In this document: positions 63,419 through 64,000 of the stretch, in pieces
Position numbering within the stretch: position 1 is the stretch's first letter
How the letters are laid out: each line of letters begins with the position of its first letter
From: Septoria linicola
Taxonomy: Eukaryota > Ascomycota > Dothideomycetes > Mycosphaerellales > Mycosphaerellaceae
Length of the DNA: 64,000 nt
Assembly (NCBI GenBank): GCA_024114885.1
Contig: CP099426.1
Coordinates: 1,612,001 to 1,676,000 of the forward strand
Reading direction: 5' to 3'
Notes under the pieces: generated by a model
Told to the model about the DNA's origin: nothing
The model's database searches: none
The model's input: the letters and a program-made list of their open reading frames with translations, nothing else
Made by a program: the position numbers and the translations under genes

Positions 63419-64000
63419 CTACTCTTTACTGCTCTGCTTGACCCCAAACGTCTCCCCAGTCTTCAGCCATTCCGCCTCCTCACTCGTAGTCATCCTTCCA
63501 AGTCCCTCATTCCTATGCGGAAACCTCCCAAACTGCTTCACTATATTGCGATGACTGATCGAGGCCTGCTCATTCGACTTCAAATCCTGAGAGACATTGT
63601 CGTCGCCGGCATCTACAGCGTCTTTCTGCCAGCTCTGAATAGCTGCTAGCGCCTCCTCCTGCGAAGCAAGATGCTCAGAATGAATCAAAGGCATCAGGAA
63701 CCATGAGTTTCGCACTGGATGAGCCCTATACCAGCTATTCGCGGCCGGGCTATTATCAGAAGCTGCTACGCCTGGCGTCTTGAATGATCGATAGACCGAC
63801 CACGCCAGACGATCATAGTGATTGTACACCAGTTTTAACTCATCCTGAGACCGAAACATATGCCGTGGCATCTGATCCAGCAGTAATATCAAGGCAAGCA
63901 GAGTATCCGCGCCGTCCTTCCCTGTCCCAACTTCAGCGACTAACGGCGCAGCGATCTCCTCAACTTGCTGCAGCTCTTTCTCATACCCTTTCCACTCAGG
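63419..64000 (-). CDS. DUF924 family protein (5' part beyond window)
   Basis: The minus-strand frame is open from the right edge to TAG at 63419-63421 (193 codons). It shows the DUF924 (PF06041) pattern: LALILLLDQMPRHMFR near the window edge, then WFLMPLIHSEHLASQEEAL, and near the end RNIVKQFGRFPHRNEGLGR followed by TTSEEAEWL. These proteins are all-helical with a TPR-like fold and occur in bacteria and fungi; biochemical function is not established. The N-terminus and start codon lie outside the window. No intron is needed in the visible part. Confidence 0.88.
   Translation of the reverse strand, partial: PEWKGYEKELQQVEEIAAPLVAEVGTGKDGADTLLALILLLDQMPRHMFRSQDELKLVYNHYDRLAWSVYRSFKTPGVAASDNSPAANSWYRAHPVRNSWFLMPLIHSEHLASQEEALAAIQSWQKDAVDAGDDNVSQDLKSNEQASISHRNIVKQFGRFPHRNEGLGRMTTSEEAEWLKTGETFGVKQSSKE

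Overview
The window looks like nuclear DNA of a filamentous ascomycete (Pezizomycotina), most likely a dothideomycete. Genes are dense and carry short introns of about 44 to 91 bp with GT..AG ends and CTNAY-like branch sites. Base composition is near even. There are secreted plant-polymer enzymes, and small F-box-like proteins with an LPPELxxxIYE-type N-terminus, which are abundant in that class. The class assignment is inference; no ribosomal or species-specific marker is present.

Layout. 0-14.7 kb: ribosome-biogenesis helicase DBP4 (cut by the left edge) divergent from a DNAJC8/Spf31-type J-protein, then an unknown protein, an F-box-like protein, a secreted protein of unknown function, a four-pass membrane protein, an F-box-like/ankyrin protein, a secreted proline-rich protein and UPF3. 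14.7-21 kb: gene-poor, with one small disordered protein. 21-44 kb: a 1,717-residue WD40/alpha-solenoid protein, an unresolved F-box/LRR-like gene, a Ca2+-regulated mitochondrial carrier, the glutathione-degrading amidotransferase DUG3, spliceosomal helicase PRP22, a Ser/Thr-rich secreted protein, a large BIRC6/UBE2O-like ubiquitin-conjugating enzyme and an F-box-like gene of uncertain integrity. 44-59.5 kb: an accessory metabolic stretch with a broken FMN-dependent monooxygenase, a double zinc-ribbon protein, a tannase/feruloyl esterase, a GH43 glycosidase with a truncated second GH43 domain, a multicopper oxidase and a quinone-oxidoreductase-type dehydrogenase. 59.5-64 kb: a coiled-coil protein and a DUF924 protein cut by the right edge.

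How they fit together. The left and centre hold housekeeping RNA-processing, mitochondrial and ubiquitin genes with no operon-like logic. The 50-59.5 kb block is thematically coherent: esterase, arabinosidase-type glycosidase, laccase-like oxidase and quinone reductase could act in succession on feruloylated plant wall material. Whether it is a co-regulated cluster is untested.

Most unusual is a set of reading frames each interrupted by a single in-frame stop (TAG at 3494, TGA at 5423, TGA at 45293, TAG at 53079). They mean recent gene decay, assembly errors, or possibly stop-codon recoding or RNA editing. I saw no transposons, CRISPR arrays, rRNA or convincing tRNA genes.
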